The notes: generated by a model not told the origin, from the letters alone. A DNA stretch of 64,000 nt from Kribbella qitaiheensis (GCF_014217565.1 NZ_CP043661.1:5704001-5768000); one strand, 5' to 3'. Positions 9,081 to 20,018 are shown, counted from the first letter of the stretch. Made by a program: numbers and translations.

Positions 9081-9306
9081 CTACGGGTGGGCGCTGGCGC
9101 GCCAGCGGCCGGGGGCCGGGGCGGAAGGGGGAGCGGGCGTTGCGCCAGTAGGTGGCCCAGTTGCCGGCGCGGGTGGTGTCGGCGGCGGGCGGCGGGGCGG
9201 TGGCGCGGGCGGAGACGACGGCGATCAGGGCGGCGAGCTCCTCGGGAGTCGGGTCGCCCTTGACGACGCGAAGGACGGGCTTTGCTGCCTCGTCGGGTTC
9301 GCTCAT
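9081..9306 (-). CDS. accE: Acyl-CoA carboxylase epsilon subunit AccE, interrupted by a +1 frameshift
   Basis: Small subunit that stabilises actinobacterial acyl-CoA carboxylase (AccA/AccD). From the ATG at 9306 (GGAGG 5 nt upstream) it begins MSEPDEAAKPVLRVVKG, followed by the ACC_epsilon motif DPTPEELAALIAVVSAR. The family normally ends in a GPGxWRAS-type tail. As given, the frame instead runs on to 8845 through the inverted repeat. Removing one G from the run at 9111-9115 restores RPGPGRWRASAHP and a TAG at 9081, giving a normal 74-residue protein. I therefore annotate to 9081. It follows accD on the same strand, with a hairpin element between them. Confidence 0.82.
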
Positions 9307-9323
9307 CGGGTCCTCCAAGCTGG

Positions 9324-9371
9324 TTGCGTCCGAAGAGGTGAGGGGTCTGCCCCACCGTCGTTCGGACGTAA
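9324..9371. repeat. 48-bp hairpin element, copy A (TTRCGTCCGAA family)
   Basis: TTGCGTCCGAA at 9324-9334 and TTCGGACGTAA at 9361-9371 form an 11-bp stem with one G-T mismatch, plus an inner GGTG/CACC stem. Related copies are at 40942-40990 and 61479-61526. Read on the minus strand it starts 7 nt after the accD stop and ends before accE. Confidence 0.75.
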
Positions 9372-9378
9372 GGGGTGG

Positions 9379-10959
9379 TTACAGCGGGATGTTGCCGTGC
9401 TTCTTGGGGGGCAGGGTGTCGCGCTTGGTGCGGAGGAGGCGGAGGGCCCGGATGATCTCGGAGCGGGTCTCGCTGGGCTTCACGACCGCGTCGATGTAGC
9501 CGCGCTCGGCCGCGATGTACGGGTTGGCGAGATGGTCCTCGTACTCCGTGATGAGCTGCTGGCGGCGGGTCTCGGTGTCGTCACCGGCGTCTGCCAACTC
9601 GCGCCGGTGCAGGATGTTGACCGCGCCCTGGGCGCCCATCACGGCGATCTGCGCGGTCGGCCAGGCGAGGTTGATGTCGGCACCGAGGTGCTTCGACCCC
9701 ATCACGTCGTACGCGCCGCCGTAGGCCTTCCGGGTGATCACGGTGATCATCGGGACGGTCGCCTCGGCGTACGCGTAGATCAGCTTGGCGCCGCGGCGGA
9801 TGATGCCGTTCCACTCCTGGTCGGTGCCGGGCAGGAAGCCCGGTACATCGACGAAAGTGAGGATCGGGACGTTGAACGCGTCGCAGGTCCGGACGAACCG
9901 GGCCGCCTTCTCGGACGCGTCGATGTCCAGCGTGCCGGCGAACTGCATCGGCTGGTTCGCGACGACGCCGACCGGGCGGCCTTCGACCCGGCCGAAGCCG
10001 ATCAGGATGTTCGGCGCGAACAGGGCCTGTACTTCGAGGAACTCACCGTCGTCGACGACCGACTCGATCACCGTGTGCATGTCGTACGGCTGGTTCGGCG
10101 AGTCCGGGATCAGGGTGTCCAGGGCGAGATCGGTCTCGTTCGGCTCGAGGTCGGCCGGCTCGTCGTACGCGGGCGGGTCCTCGAGGTTGTTCTGCGGCAG
10201 ATGCGAGACCAGGGCCTTGACCCAGTCGATCGCGTCCTCCTCGTCGCTGCCCAGGTAGTGGGCGTTTCCGGACTTGGTGTTGTGCGTCCGGGCGCCGCCG
10301 AGCTCTTCCTGACTGACGTCCTCGCCGGTGACGGTCTTGATCACGTCCGGGCCGGTGATGAACATGTACGACGACTCGTCGACCATCACGGTGAAGTCGG
10401 TCACGGCCGGGGAGTAGACCGCGCCACCCGCGCAGGGGCCCATGATGAGGGAGATCTGCGGGATCACCCCGGATGCGCGGACGTTGCGGCGGAAGATCTC
10501 GCCATAAAGGCCGAGTGAGACCACGCCTTCCTGGATCCGGGCGCCGCCGGAGTCGTTGATGCCGATCAGCGGGCAGCCGATCTTCATCGCCAGATCCATC
10601 ACCTTGACGATCTTCTCGCCGAACACCTCACCGAGGCTGCCGCCGAAGACGGTGAAGTCCTGCGCGAACACGCACACCTGGCGGCCGTCGATGGTGCCGA
10701 AGCCGGTCACCACGCCATCGCCGTACGGGCGGGTCGCGTCCAGGCCGAAGGAGGTGGAGCGATGCCGGGCGAACTCGTCCAGCTCGGAGAAGGAGCCCTC
10801 GTCCAGCAGCATCGCGATCCGCTCGCGGGCGGTTTTCTTGCCCCGGGCATGCTGCTTCTCCACCGCACGCTCGGACCCGGCGTGGACGGCCTCGTCCAGC
10901 TTGTGCTCCAGGTCCGCGATCTTCCCGGCGGTGGTGTGGATGTTCACGGTCTCTCCCAT
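9379..10959 (-). CDS. accD: Acyl-CoA (propionyl-CoA) carboxylase beta subunit, carboxyltransferase
   Basis: 526 residues. Transfers CO2 from carboxybiotin to acetyl- or propionyl-CoA, making malonyl- or methylmalonyl-CoA. N-terminal helix ADLEHKLDEAVHAGSE, then HARGKKTARERIAMLLDEGSF. The first oxyanion-hole loop is SGGARIQEG at 137-145, and the second is GGAYDVMGSKHLGAD in the C-terminal half. Closest in type to PccB/AccD5. The gene starts at the ATG at 10959; TAGGCT lies 8 nt upstream and suggests a leaderless transcript. accE follows. The biotin-carrying alpha subunit is not in the window, but the biotin ligase is at 14977. Confidence 0.95.
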   Translation of the reverse strand: MGETVNIHTTAGKIADLEHKLDEAVHAGSERAVEKQHARGKKTARERIAMLLDEGSFSELDEFARHRSTSFGLDATRPYGDGVVTGFGTIDGRQVCVFAQDFTVFGGSLGEVFGEKIVKVMDLAMKIGCPLIGINDSGGARIQEGVVSLGLYGEIFRRNVRASGVIPQISLIMGPCAGGAVYSPAVTDFTVMVDESSYMFITGPDVIKTVTGEDVSQEELGGARTHNTKSGNAHYLGSDEEDAIDWVKALVSHLPQNNLEDPPAYDEPADLEPNETDLALDTLIPDSPNQPYDMHTVIESVVDDGEFLEVQALFAPNILIGFGRVEGRPVGVVANQPMQFAGTLDIDASEKAARFVRTCDAFNVPILTFVDVPGFLPGTDQEWNGIIRRGAKLIYAYAEATVPMITVITRKAYGGAYDVMGSKHLGADINLAWPTAQIAVMGAQGAVNILHRRELADAGDDTETRRQQLITEYEDHLANPYIAAERGYIDAVVKPSETRSEIIRALRLLRTKRDTLPPKKHGNIPL

Positions 10960-10967
10960 AACCGGGC

Positions 10968-10973
10968 AGCCTA
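10968..10973 (-). promoter_or_regulatory. Candidate -10 box TAGGCT for accD
   Basis: On the minus strand TAGGCT is followed by 8 nt and the accD ATG at 10959. It suggests that accD has its own leaderless promoter separate from the upstream SCP2-like gene. Confidence 0.4.
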
Positions 10974-11036
10974 ACTTCCCGGAGGGGGTTCGTGTGCTGT
11001 GACGTCTGCCGCAACGTTACTGCGCAGTACCGCGTC

Positions 11037-11507
11037 TCAGGGCGGGCCGACGACGAAGAGTTTGGTGAGGCGGGCGGCGAGGGCCAGGTCGCCGCGGACG
11101 GAGAGGCGTTGTTTGAGGACCGCGGTGACCGGGTCCTCGTTGCCGGTGACGATCTTGAGCAGCGTCGCCGGGTCGGTGCGAACCGAGATCTCGGGCTGAG
11201 CAGCGTGCCCGTTGAGTACGTCGCAGCGCCCGTGGTGCACGCGGATCAGGTACTCGTCGACGCCACCACCGCCGGCCCCCGTGATCTGCCAGGCGATGAC
11301 GGCCTCGAACCCGGTCGCCCGGGCGGGGCGAAGGTACTCCGGCATCCGGCGAAAGATCTCGCGCAACGCGACCTCTCGCACACCCCCGATGAGCCGATGC
11401 CGGAGCTCCCGCTCCGAGGTGCGGTCGACCAGCCTGGACAACTCGCCCAGTTCCAGGGTGGCGAGATCACCCGCCTCCAACCACCGAGCAGTGCCTCGTT
11501 CGGCCAC
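11037..11507 (-). CDS. SCP2 sterol-binding-like domain protein
   Basis: About 156 residues from the GTG at 11507, which has GGGGAGG 5 nt upstream; longer in-frame extensions would run through the operator and are rejected. The pattern fits a small SCP2-type lipid-binding fold: IAWQITG, the basic strand YLIRVHHGRCDVLNG, then EISVRTDPATLLKIVTGNEDPV and a final LSVRGDLALAARLTKLF, which is the usual ending of this fold. No signal peptide. It is divergent from a TetR gene and upstream of accD. Function in lipid handling is family-level inference. Confidence 0.72.
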   Translation of the reverse strand: MAERGTARWLEAGDLATLELGELSRLVDRTSERELRHRLIGGVREVALREIFRRMPEYLRPARATGFEAVIAWQITGAGGGGVDEYLIRVHHGRCDVLNGHAAQPEISVRTDPATLLKIVTGNEDPVTAVLKQRLSVRGDLALAARLTKLFVVGPP

Positions 11508-11562
11508 CCAGACCTCCCCGGCGGTGAGCGGGAAACCCGTTCCGGACCTGATGAACGAGTTC

Positions 11563-11597
11563 CTACCAGACCGTAGGAATTTCCTACGACCTGGTAG
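11563..11597. promoter_or_regulatory. 35-bp near-perfect palindrome, probable TetR operator
   Basis: CTACCAG (11563-11569) and CTGGTAG (11591-11597) flank an inner inverted repeat CGTAGGAA (11572-11579) / TTCCTACG (11581-11588) around base 11580. Only two positions per arm fail to match. It lies between the SCP2-like gene and the divergent tetR. A candidate -10 box for tetR (TAGCTT, 11595-11600) overlaps its edge, so autorepression is likely. Confidence 0.8.
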
Positions 11598-11600
11598 CTT
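11595..11600 (+). promoter_or_regulatory. Candidate -10 box TAGCTT for leaderless tetR
   Basis: TAGCTT, then 6 nt, then the GTG at 11607. It overlaps the right end of the 35-bp palindrome. Confidence 0.4.
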
Positions 11601-11606
11601 TGTCAA

Positions 11607-12249
11607 GTGGTCAGCCCCGAAGAGCCGGTTGCGGAATCTCCGCGCCGCCGGGCCGCGCACCTGGGCCCGGAGCGCCGGCGCCCGCTGATCCTGGACGCCG
11701 CCCTGGAAGTGTTCTCCGAGCGCGGCTACGCCGGTACGACGATGCAGGCGGTCGCGGACGCGGCCCGGAGTGACGAAGCCGGTGGTCTACGCCTCCTTCT
11801 CCAACCGCGACGAGCTCCTGCTGGCGCTGCTGGCCCGCGAGGAGCAGCACCTGGTGGTCTCGATCGTCGCCGCGCTGCCGGCCGATCCGAGTGTCGGTAC
11901 GCCGGCGGAGCACGTGCTCGAAGGTCTGACCGCCTTCCTCGAGTCCGTCGCCAAGTCGCCGCAGTCCTGGCGGATCGTCTTCGGCGCGCAGTACGGCGCG
12001 GCGCCGGTGGTGTCCAACCGGGTCCGGGCCGCCCGTGCCTTCCTGGTCGAAGGGCTCCGCCTGACCTTGGTCAAATCGTTGCCCGAGGTCACCGCGCCGG
12101 ACGCGAACCTGCCGGTGCTGGCCGAGATGCTCGCCTCGATGACCGAGAGCTGCGCCCGGCTGCTCGTCGTCGACGGCACCGACCGCACCCCGGCCGAGCT
12201 GGCCGCCACTGTCTCCCAGATCGTCGCCGGTGGCTTCGGTTCCGTTTAG
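11607..12249 (+). CDS. TetR family regulator, interrupted by a +1 frameshift
   Basis: The N-terminal half reads GPERRRPLILDAALEVFSERGYAGTTMQAVADAA in the first frame. The rest (VTKPVVYASFSNRDELLLALLAREEQHL... to GGFGSV) is in another frame. Dropping one C from the run at 11764-11766 joins them as ADAAGVTKPVVYASFSNRDE, the exact TetR helix-turn-helix pattern, and gives a 213-residue protein of normal size. As given, translation would leave the family just after the HTH. Divergent from the SCP2-like gene with a palindromic operator between. Either a sequence error or a recent mutation; see the pattern of seven similar cases. Confidence 0.85.
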
Positions 12250-12323
12250 TGCTGTGACGTGAACGCCCTGTGACGATCTGCGCCCATACTTCGGACCAGC
12301 GGGCAAGATACCGTCCCCACAGA

Positions 12324-12329
12324 TATCGT
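12324..12329 (+). promoter_or_regulatory. Possible -10 box TATCGT for ppc
   Basis: TATCGT, 8 nt, then the GTG at 12338, with no Shine-Dalgarno sequence. Weaker than the TAAGGT-type boxes in this window. Confidence 0.3.
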
Positions 12330-12337
12330 GGGCGAAC

Positions 12338-14976
<2,639 letters not shown>

Positions 14977-14977
<1 letters not shown>

Positions 14978-15795
14978 TGTTCGACGACCTGGAACGGCCC
15001 CCGCTGGACGCACGATTCCTGCAGGGGCGTCTGGTCCGCCCTGGCGCGTTGTGGACGCGCATCGACGTACTGACCGAGACGGTGTCCACCAACGCTGTCG
15101 TGGCCGACGCAGCGCGCTCTGGAGCGCCTGAGGGGCTCGTAGTTGTGGCGGAGTACCAGTCGTCCGGTCGGGGCCGTCTGGGTCGCACGTGGACCACTCC
15201 GCCACGCTCTGCCGTGCTGATGTCGGCCCTGCTCCGCCCCGCGGCGGTCCCGGCCGGTCGGTGGCCGTGGCTGGGGCTACTGGTGCCCCTGGCAGTCGCA
15301 GCCGCCGTACGGCGAGTTGGTGAGATTCCGGCTCAGGTGAAGTGGCCCAACGACGTACAGGTCGATGACCGCAAGCTGGCGGGGATTCTCCTCGAGCGGG
15401 TGGAGACACCGGACGGGCCTGCTGCCGTTGTGGGCATGGGGCTGAACGTGACGCTCAAGGCGGACGAGCGGCCGACGGACGTAGCGACCTCACTGGCTCT
15501 GGAGGGCGCTGCGACCACGGACCGGGCCACTGTGATGGCGGCGGTGCTTAGGGAGTTGGCCGGGCGCTACCAGACCTGGGTGGACGCAGCGGGAGACCCC
15601 GAGACGATCCTGCCGGACTACCGGAAGCTGTCGGCGACCTTCGGGCGATCAGTACGCGTGGAGTTGCCGGACGGCTCGTTCCTGGAAGGCGTCGCGTCGG
15701 ACCTGGACGCCGACGGTCGCCTGGTGGTCCTCACCGCCGACGGCCCGCATCAGCTGGCCGCCGGCGATGTGACGCATCTGCGTACTACTTATTAA
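14977..15795 (+). CDS. birA: Biotin--[acetyl-CoA-carboxylase] ligase
   Basis: 272 residues. Attaches biotin to the carboxylase carrier domain. ATP/biotin loop SSGRGRLGRTW (62-72), KWPNDV (122-127) and KLAGILLE (133-140) are all present, and a short C-terminal SH3-like domain ends at HLRTTY. There is no N-terminal winged helix, so it is a monofunctional ligase and not a repressor. It begins at the ATG that overlaps the ppc stop. Close to accD/accE, its functional partners. Confidence 0.93.
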
Positions 15796-15812
15796 AGAAC
15801 TTCATTATTCTA

Positions 15813-15920
15813 CTACTCAGTGAAGATCTTCACTGCGGTGATCAGCGTTTCGATGATGCCGTAGCCGAGCAGGACGGCGACCAGTAGCCAGGAGATGACG
15901 AGTCGAGGAGTCTGGTTCAT
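15813..15920 (-). CDS. MFS transporter small subunit (35-aa membrane peptide)
   Basis: A 35-residue ORF, MNQTPRLVISWLLVAVLLG at the start and then a short tail ending TAVKIFTE, with one transmembrane helix. Its ATG overlaps the stop of the upstream OFA-type MFS carrier (ATGA). I recall such tiny single-helix proteins downstream of oxalate/formate-antiporter-like carriers being annotated as MFS small subunits. The 3' end carries an 18-bp palindrome (15818-15835). Too short for routine gene finders, but overlap, hydrophobicity and context make it convincing. Confidence 0.8.
   Translation of the reverse strand: MNQTPRLVISWLLVAVLLGYGIIETLITAVKIFTE
15818..15835. promoter_or_regulatory. 18-bp perfect palindrome at the 3' end of the MFS small-subunit gene
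   Basis: CAGTGAAGATCTTCACTG is a perfect palindrome covering the last codons of the small ORF, between the convergent birA and MFS genes. It may act as a terminator stem. A related TGAAG-N-CTTCA box lies upstream of the MFS gene at 17389-17399, so a regulator site is also possible. Confidence 0.45.
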
Positions 15921-17317
15921 TTGGCTGCCTCCTTCGCTTCCGCGGTGGTGGATTTCTCGTGGAACCGTTCCGCGACCGGGCGGATCAGCAGGTTGGCGAT
16001 GAAGCCGACCGCCAGGACGCCGACCATCGTGAACAGCGCCGGCCGGTACGCCGCGGCGGTCAGGGTGCCCGGTTTGCCTTCCCGGTCGAGGAATCCGTTC
16101 ACGATCAAGGGTCCGGCGATCCCTGCCGCCGACCAGGCGGTCAGCAGCCGGCCGTGGATCGCGCCGACCTGGTAACCGCCGAACAGGTCCCGCAGGTACG
16201 CCGGCACGGTCGCGAAACCGCCGCCGTAGAAAGAGATGATGAAGGCCGCGAGCAGGACGAAGATCGCCGTACTGTTGTGGCCGACGGTGGCCAGCAGCGC
16301 GTACAGGACGATGCCGACGCCCAGGTACATCGCGTAGATCGGCTTGCGGCCGATGTAGTCGGAGGTTGTCGACCAGGCGAACCGGCCGGCCATGTTGAAG
16401 ATCGACAGCAGGCCGACGAACCCGGAGGCGGCCGCGACCGCGACGGTGGACTTGCCGTCGGCAGCGCGGAAGAAGTCCTGGATCATCGGGCTGGCCTGCT
16501 CCAGGATGCCGATGCCGGCCGTGACGTTACAGGCCAGCACGATCCAGAGCAGCCAGAACTGCGGCGTCTTGATCGCGTTCGCCGCCGACACGTCCGAGGT
16601 GGTGACGAGTGCCTTCGACTTGACCGTCGACGGGTCGAAACCGGTCGGCTTCCAGCCCTCGGCGGGGACCCGGATGTTGATCACGCCGAACATCATCACC
16701 ACGAAGTAGCCGATCCCCAGCGTGAGGAACAGCGCCACCAGCGCACCGCCGCCGGCCACCGAGCCCGACTTGTTCGGGTCGTAGCCGTCGTCGTACAGGC
16801 CGAGCAGTTGGCGCGACAGCGGGCTGGCGACCAGCGCACCGCCACCGAAGCCCATGATCGCCAGGCCGGTGGCCAGTCCCGGCCGGTCCGGGAACCACTT
16901 GATCAGGGTCGAGACCGGCGAGATGTAGCCGATGCCCAGCCCGATGCCGCCGATCACGCCGTAGCCCAGGTAGACCAGCCAGAGCTGGCCGGTACCGATG
17001 CCGAGGGCACCGACTCCGAAGCCGGTGGCCCAGAAGCAGGCGGCCACGAACATCGATTTGCGCGGCCCGTTGCGCTCGACCCAGGTGCCGCCGATCGCGG
17101 CGGACAGGCCGAGCATGACGATCGCGATGCTGAAGATCACCCCGATCGCGGTCTGGCTGGCGTCGAAGTGTTTGATCAGCGAGGTCTTGTAGACACTGGT
17201 CGCATATGCCTGCCCGATACACAGGTGAACAGCCAGCGCGGCCGGCGGGATCAGCCAGCGGCTGTATCCCGGGGGCGCGATGGTGTGCTCCCGGTCGAGT
17301 ACCGACAAGATGCCCAT
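15917..17317 (-). CDS. MFS transporter, oxalate/formate antiporter (OFA) family
   Basis: 466 residues from the ATG at 17317 (AGGAG upstream); an in-frame extension to 17446 has no RBS. Twelve transmembrane segments are expected. OFA-type features are YSRWLIPPAALAVHLCIGQAYATSVY in the first helix, the loop WVERNGPRKSM, and GYGVIGGIGLGIGYISPVSTLIKWFPDR. Family members exchange carboxylates such as oxalate/formate or carry monocarboxylates; the substrate here is not evident. It is followed by an overlapping 35-residue partner, which strengthens the assignment. Confidence 0.88.
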   Translation of the reverse strand: MGILSVLDREHTIAPPGYSRWLIPPAALAVHLCIGQAYATSVYKTSLIKHFDASQTAIGVIFSIAIVMLGLSAAIGGTWVERNGPRKSMFVAACFWATGFGVGALGIGTGQLWLVYLGYGVIGGIGLGIGYISPVSTLIKWFPDRPGLATGLAIMGFGGGALVASPLSRQLLGLYDDGYDPNKSGSVAGGGALVALFLTLGIGYFVVMMFGVINIRVPAEGWKPTGFDPSTVKSKALVTTSDVSAANAIKTPQFWLLWIVLACNVTAGIGILEQASPMIQDFFRAADGKSTVAVAAASGFVGLLSIFNMAGRFAWSTTSDYIGRKPIYAMYLGVGIVLYALLATVGHNSTAIFVLLAAFIISFYGGGFATVPAYLRDLFGGYQVGAIHGRLLTAWSAAGIAGPLIVNGFLDREGKPGTLTAAAYRPALFTMVGVLAVGFIANLLIRPVAERFHEKSTTAEAKEAAK

Positions 17318-17499
17318 CACGGCTCCTAAGTCGTCGAGCCCCCCAGAACTACCCCCTCGCGCATCCTGACGGAACTGTATGCACTTTGTGAAGTCTTCAA
17401 CCACCGTGTCGCGGCAGCTCTGCCCGTCCGGACCGTCCGGCGGCACGGCCGGACGTGTCGACGGGCGACAGCGGCCCCGGGAACTGTGAGACTGGGCCC

Positions 17500-18117
17500 A
17501 TGGCGATCTCGGCGAAGTTGTTGGGTGAGGACGAGTACGTCGTCGTCAGCACCCGGACACACTGGAAGGCACTGATCTTCCCGGTCTTCCTGCTCCTGGT
17601 GGTGGCGGCCGGTGGCGGCTTCCTGGCCGCGATCGTGCCGGCCGGCGGCATGCAGACCCCGGCCCGGATCGCGATCGGGGTGGTCGGGTTGGCGATCCTG
17701 ATCGTGTTCGGCGCGAAGCCGTTCCTGAACTGGTTCTTCTCGACCTACACCCTGACCAACCGGCGACTCATCACCCGGCACGGCATCCTGACCCGGACCG
17801 GCCGGGACATCCCGCTGATGCGGATCAACGACGTCTCCTACGAACACGGCCTGATCGACCGGATGCTCGGCTGCGGCACGCTGCAGATCGAGTCGGCCGG
17901 CGAGCGCGGCCAGGTGGTCCTGCCGGACGTCCCGCACGTCGAGCACATGCACCTGCAGATGTCGGACCTGCTCTTCGGCGGCCCCGAGGGCAAGCCGGGC
18001 GACGGCATCCTGGACGACGAGGCCCCGCCGGAACACCAACGCCGCCGCGAGCCCGGTACTGCGGAAGAACCCGAGTCCCAGACCCTCTTCAACTCCGAGG
18101 ACAACGACCGCCGCTGA
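17500..18117 (+). CDS. PH domain-containing membrane protein (bPH2/YdbS-like)
   Basis: 205 residues from the ATG at 17500. Two transmembrane segments (about 23-45 and 54-72) precede a bacterial PH domain: STYTLTNRRLITRHGILTRTGRDIPLMRINDVSYEHGLIDRMLGCGTLQIES. The tail (about 165-205) is polar and disordered. Rv3278c occupies the same place beside birA, GtrA and purK in mycobacteria. Predicted membrane-bound; molecular role unknown. Confidence 0.87.
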   Translation: MAISAKLLGEDEYVVVSTRTHWKALIFPVFLLLVVAAGGGFLAAIVPAGGMQTPARIAIGVVGLAILIVFGAKPFLNWFFSTYTLTNRRLITRHGILTRTGRDIPLMRINDVSYEHGLIDRMLGCGTLQIESAGERGQVVLPDVPHVEHMHLQMSDLLFGGPEGKPGDGILDDEAPPEHQRRREPGTAEEPESQTLFNSEDNDRR

Positions 18118-18151
18118 GCCTTCCTGGGAGCGCGAGCTCAGCCGTGCGGGG

Positions 18152-18697
18152 TCAGCGGATCGCGGGGAGGTCGCCGGTGTTGTCGGCGTCCAGGTCGGCG
18201 TGCTGGTGCTCGGCCTCGTCGAGGGCGATTTCTTCCTTGAAGACGAACCGGCGGTAGGACCAGAAGCGGAACAGGGTGCCGAGACCCAGGCCGATCACGT
18301 TCGCGGAGATGTTGTCGGCGAGCGCGTTGTGCTGATCCAGCACGTAGCGGGAGAAGCTCAGGCAGCCCGCCGCGATCAGCAGGCCGATGCCGTTCAGGAC
18401 GAAGAAGAGCACGTACTCGCGGTGCAGCCCGGTGCGCTCACGGTGCCGCCAGGTCCAGTGCCGGTTCCCCAGGTACGTCGCGACGGTGGCGACCGTGACC
18501 GAGATGAACTTCGCCGTGACCGGACGGTGGTGCAGCATGCCGTCGCCCGGCGTACCGAAGACGAGCGGGTTGTCGAACACCAGCCAGTTGTAGATCGGCA
18601 GGTCCACGACCATGCCGAGCAACCCGACCAGACCGAACTTGGCCACTTCGTGCACCAGATGCTCGACCTGGCGGTACAGCGTTGTGACGATTTTCAA
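18152..18697 (-). CDS. GtrA family protein
   Basis: 181 residues with four transmembrane segments. The GtrA pattern is seen at the start of the domain (VAKFGLVGLLGMVVDLPIYNWL), in the middle (KFISVTVATVATYLGNRHWTW) and at the end (LGLGTLFRFWSYRRFVF). GtrA proteins are thought to move or support lipid-linked sugars in cell-surface glycan synthesis. The C-terminal tail is acidic. Located between the PH protein and purK, as in mycobacteria (Rv3277). Confidence 0.92.
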   Translation of the reverse strand: MKIVTTLYRQVEHLVHEVAKFGLVGLLGMVVDLPIYNWLVFDNPLVFGTPGDGMLHHRPVTAKFISVTVATVATYLGNRHWTWRHRERTGLHREYVLFFVLNGIGLLIAAGCLSFSRYVLDQHNALADNISANVIGLGLGTLFRFWSYRRFVFKEEIALDEAEHQHADLDADNTGDLPAIR

Positions 18698-18815
18698 CGG
18701 ACCGGAGTGCTCTCTGTGATCGCGGGGCGCGGCGGGCAGCTTCCCACGGTACCCGCCGACCGGGCCGCCGCCGAAATCCGGGCGGCCCAGCGCAGGACCG
18801 CTCAGGTCAGCACAT

Positions 18816-18821
18816 TAGGCT
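18816..18821 (+). promoter_or_regulatory. Candidate -10 box TAGGCT for leaderless purK
   Basis: TAGGCT, 6 nt, then the GTG at 18828, with no Shine-Dalgarno sequence. Confidence 0.45.
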
Positions 18822-18827
18822 CCGGCT

Positions 18828-20009
18828 GTGAAGTTCGAGCGTAAAGACCTGCCGGTCGGGACCCCTGTGGTCGGGATGATCGGCGGCGGACAGCTGGCCC
18901 GGATGACCCAGGAGACGGCGATCGCGCTGGGCGTCCAGCTGCGCGTGCTGGCGGAGGGTCCGGCGGTTTCCGCCGCCCAGGCCGTCGCCGACGCGCCGGT
19001 CGGCGACTACCGCGACCCCGAGACCGTACGCCGGTTCGCAGCCGAGGCGGATGTGGTCACCTTCGACCACGAGCACGTCCCCACCGACCTGCTGCACGAG
19101 CTGGAAGCCGCCGGGATCAAGGTGTACCCCGGTCCGGACGCCCTCGTGCACGCCCAGGACAAGGCGGTGATGCGGCAGCGGCTGGACGCATTCGACGCGC
19201 CCGCACCCGCGCACCAGGTGGTCGCGAGCCGCGACGAGATCGCCGACTTCGCCAAGCGGATCGGAGGTTTCCCGATCATCCTGAAGACCACCCGCGGCGG
19301 GTACGACGGCAAGGGCGTCTGGGTCGCCGAGAGCTCCGAGGACCCGGTCGTGGACGAAGCGTTCGCGGCGAACGTCCCGATCCTGGCCGAGGAGAAGGTC
19401 GACTTCGTCCGCGAGCTGTCCGCCATCGTGGCCCGCTCCCCGCACGGCCAGGCCGTCGCCTACCCGATCGTGGAATCCGTGCAGGTGAACGGGATCTGCG
19501 TCGAGGTGACCGCCCCGGCGCCCGACCTCGCGCCCGAGCAGGCCGCGAAGGCGCAGCAGACCGCGCTGCGGATCGCCAAGGAGCTCGGGGTCGTCGGGAT
19601 CCTCGCAGTCGAGATGTTCGAGGCCCGCGACGGCCGGCTGCTGGTCAACGAACTCGCGATGCGCCCGCACAACACCGGGCACTGGTCGATCGACGGCGCG
19701 GTCACCTCGCAGTTCGAGAACCACCTGCGCGCAGTACTGGATCTGCCGCTCGGATCGCCGGCCGCGCGAGCGCCGTACACCGTGATGGTGAATGTGCTCG
19801 GCGGTGATGACGAAAGCACAGCGGACATGCATTATGCACTCCTTCACTGCCTGGCAAGGGATCCGGGGCTGAAGGTCCACTTCTACGGCAAGTCCGTGAA
19901 GCCCGGCCGCAAGGTCGGCCACGTCACGGCGTACGGCGACGACCTGGACGACGTCCGCGAGCGCGCACGGCACGCGGCGGCGTACCTGACCGGCACGATC
20001 GACGAGTAG
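18828..20009 (+). CDS. purK: 5-(carboxyamino)imidazole ribonucleotide synthase
   Basis: 393 residues. ATP-dependent conversion of AIR to N5-CAIR in purine synthesis. N-terminal Rossmann-like start VGMIGGGQLARMTQETA, FDHEHVP, then the ATP-grasp domain with FPIILKTTRGGYDGKGVWV, EEKVDFVRELSAIVAR, and VNELAMRPHNTGHWSIDGAVTSQFENHLRA. purE follows after 9 nt, forming a two-gene operon for the two steps from AIR to CAIR. Confidence 0.97.
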   Translation: MKFERKDLPVGTPVVGMIGGGQLARMTQETAIALGVQLRVLAEGPAVSAAQAVADAPVGDYRDPETVRRFAAEADVVTFDHEHVPTDLLHELEAAGIKVYPGPDALVHAQDKAVMRQRLDAFDAPAPAHQVVASRDEIADFAKRIGGFPIILKTTRGGYDGKGVWVAESSEDPVVDEAFAANVPILAEEKVDFVRELSAIVARSPHGQAVAYPIVESVQVNGICVEVTAPAPDLAPEQAAKAQQTALRIAKELGVVGILAVEMFEARDGRLLVNELAMRPHNTGHWSIDGAVTSQFENHLRAVLDLPLGSPAARAPYTVMVNVLGGDDESTADMHYALLHCLARDPGLKVHFYGKSVKPGRKVGHVTAYGDDLDDVRERARHAAAYLTGTIDE

Positions 20010-20018
20010 GGACCAGCA

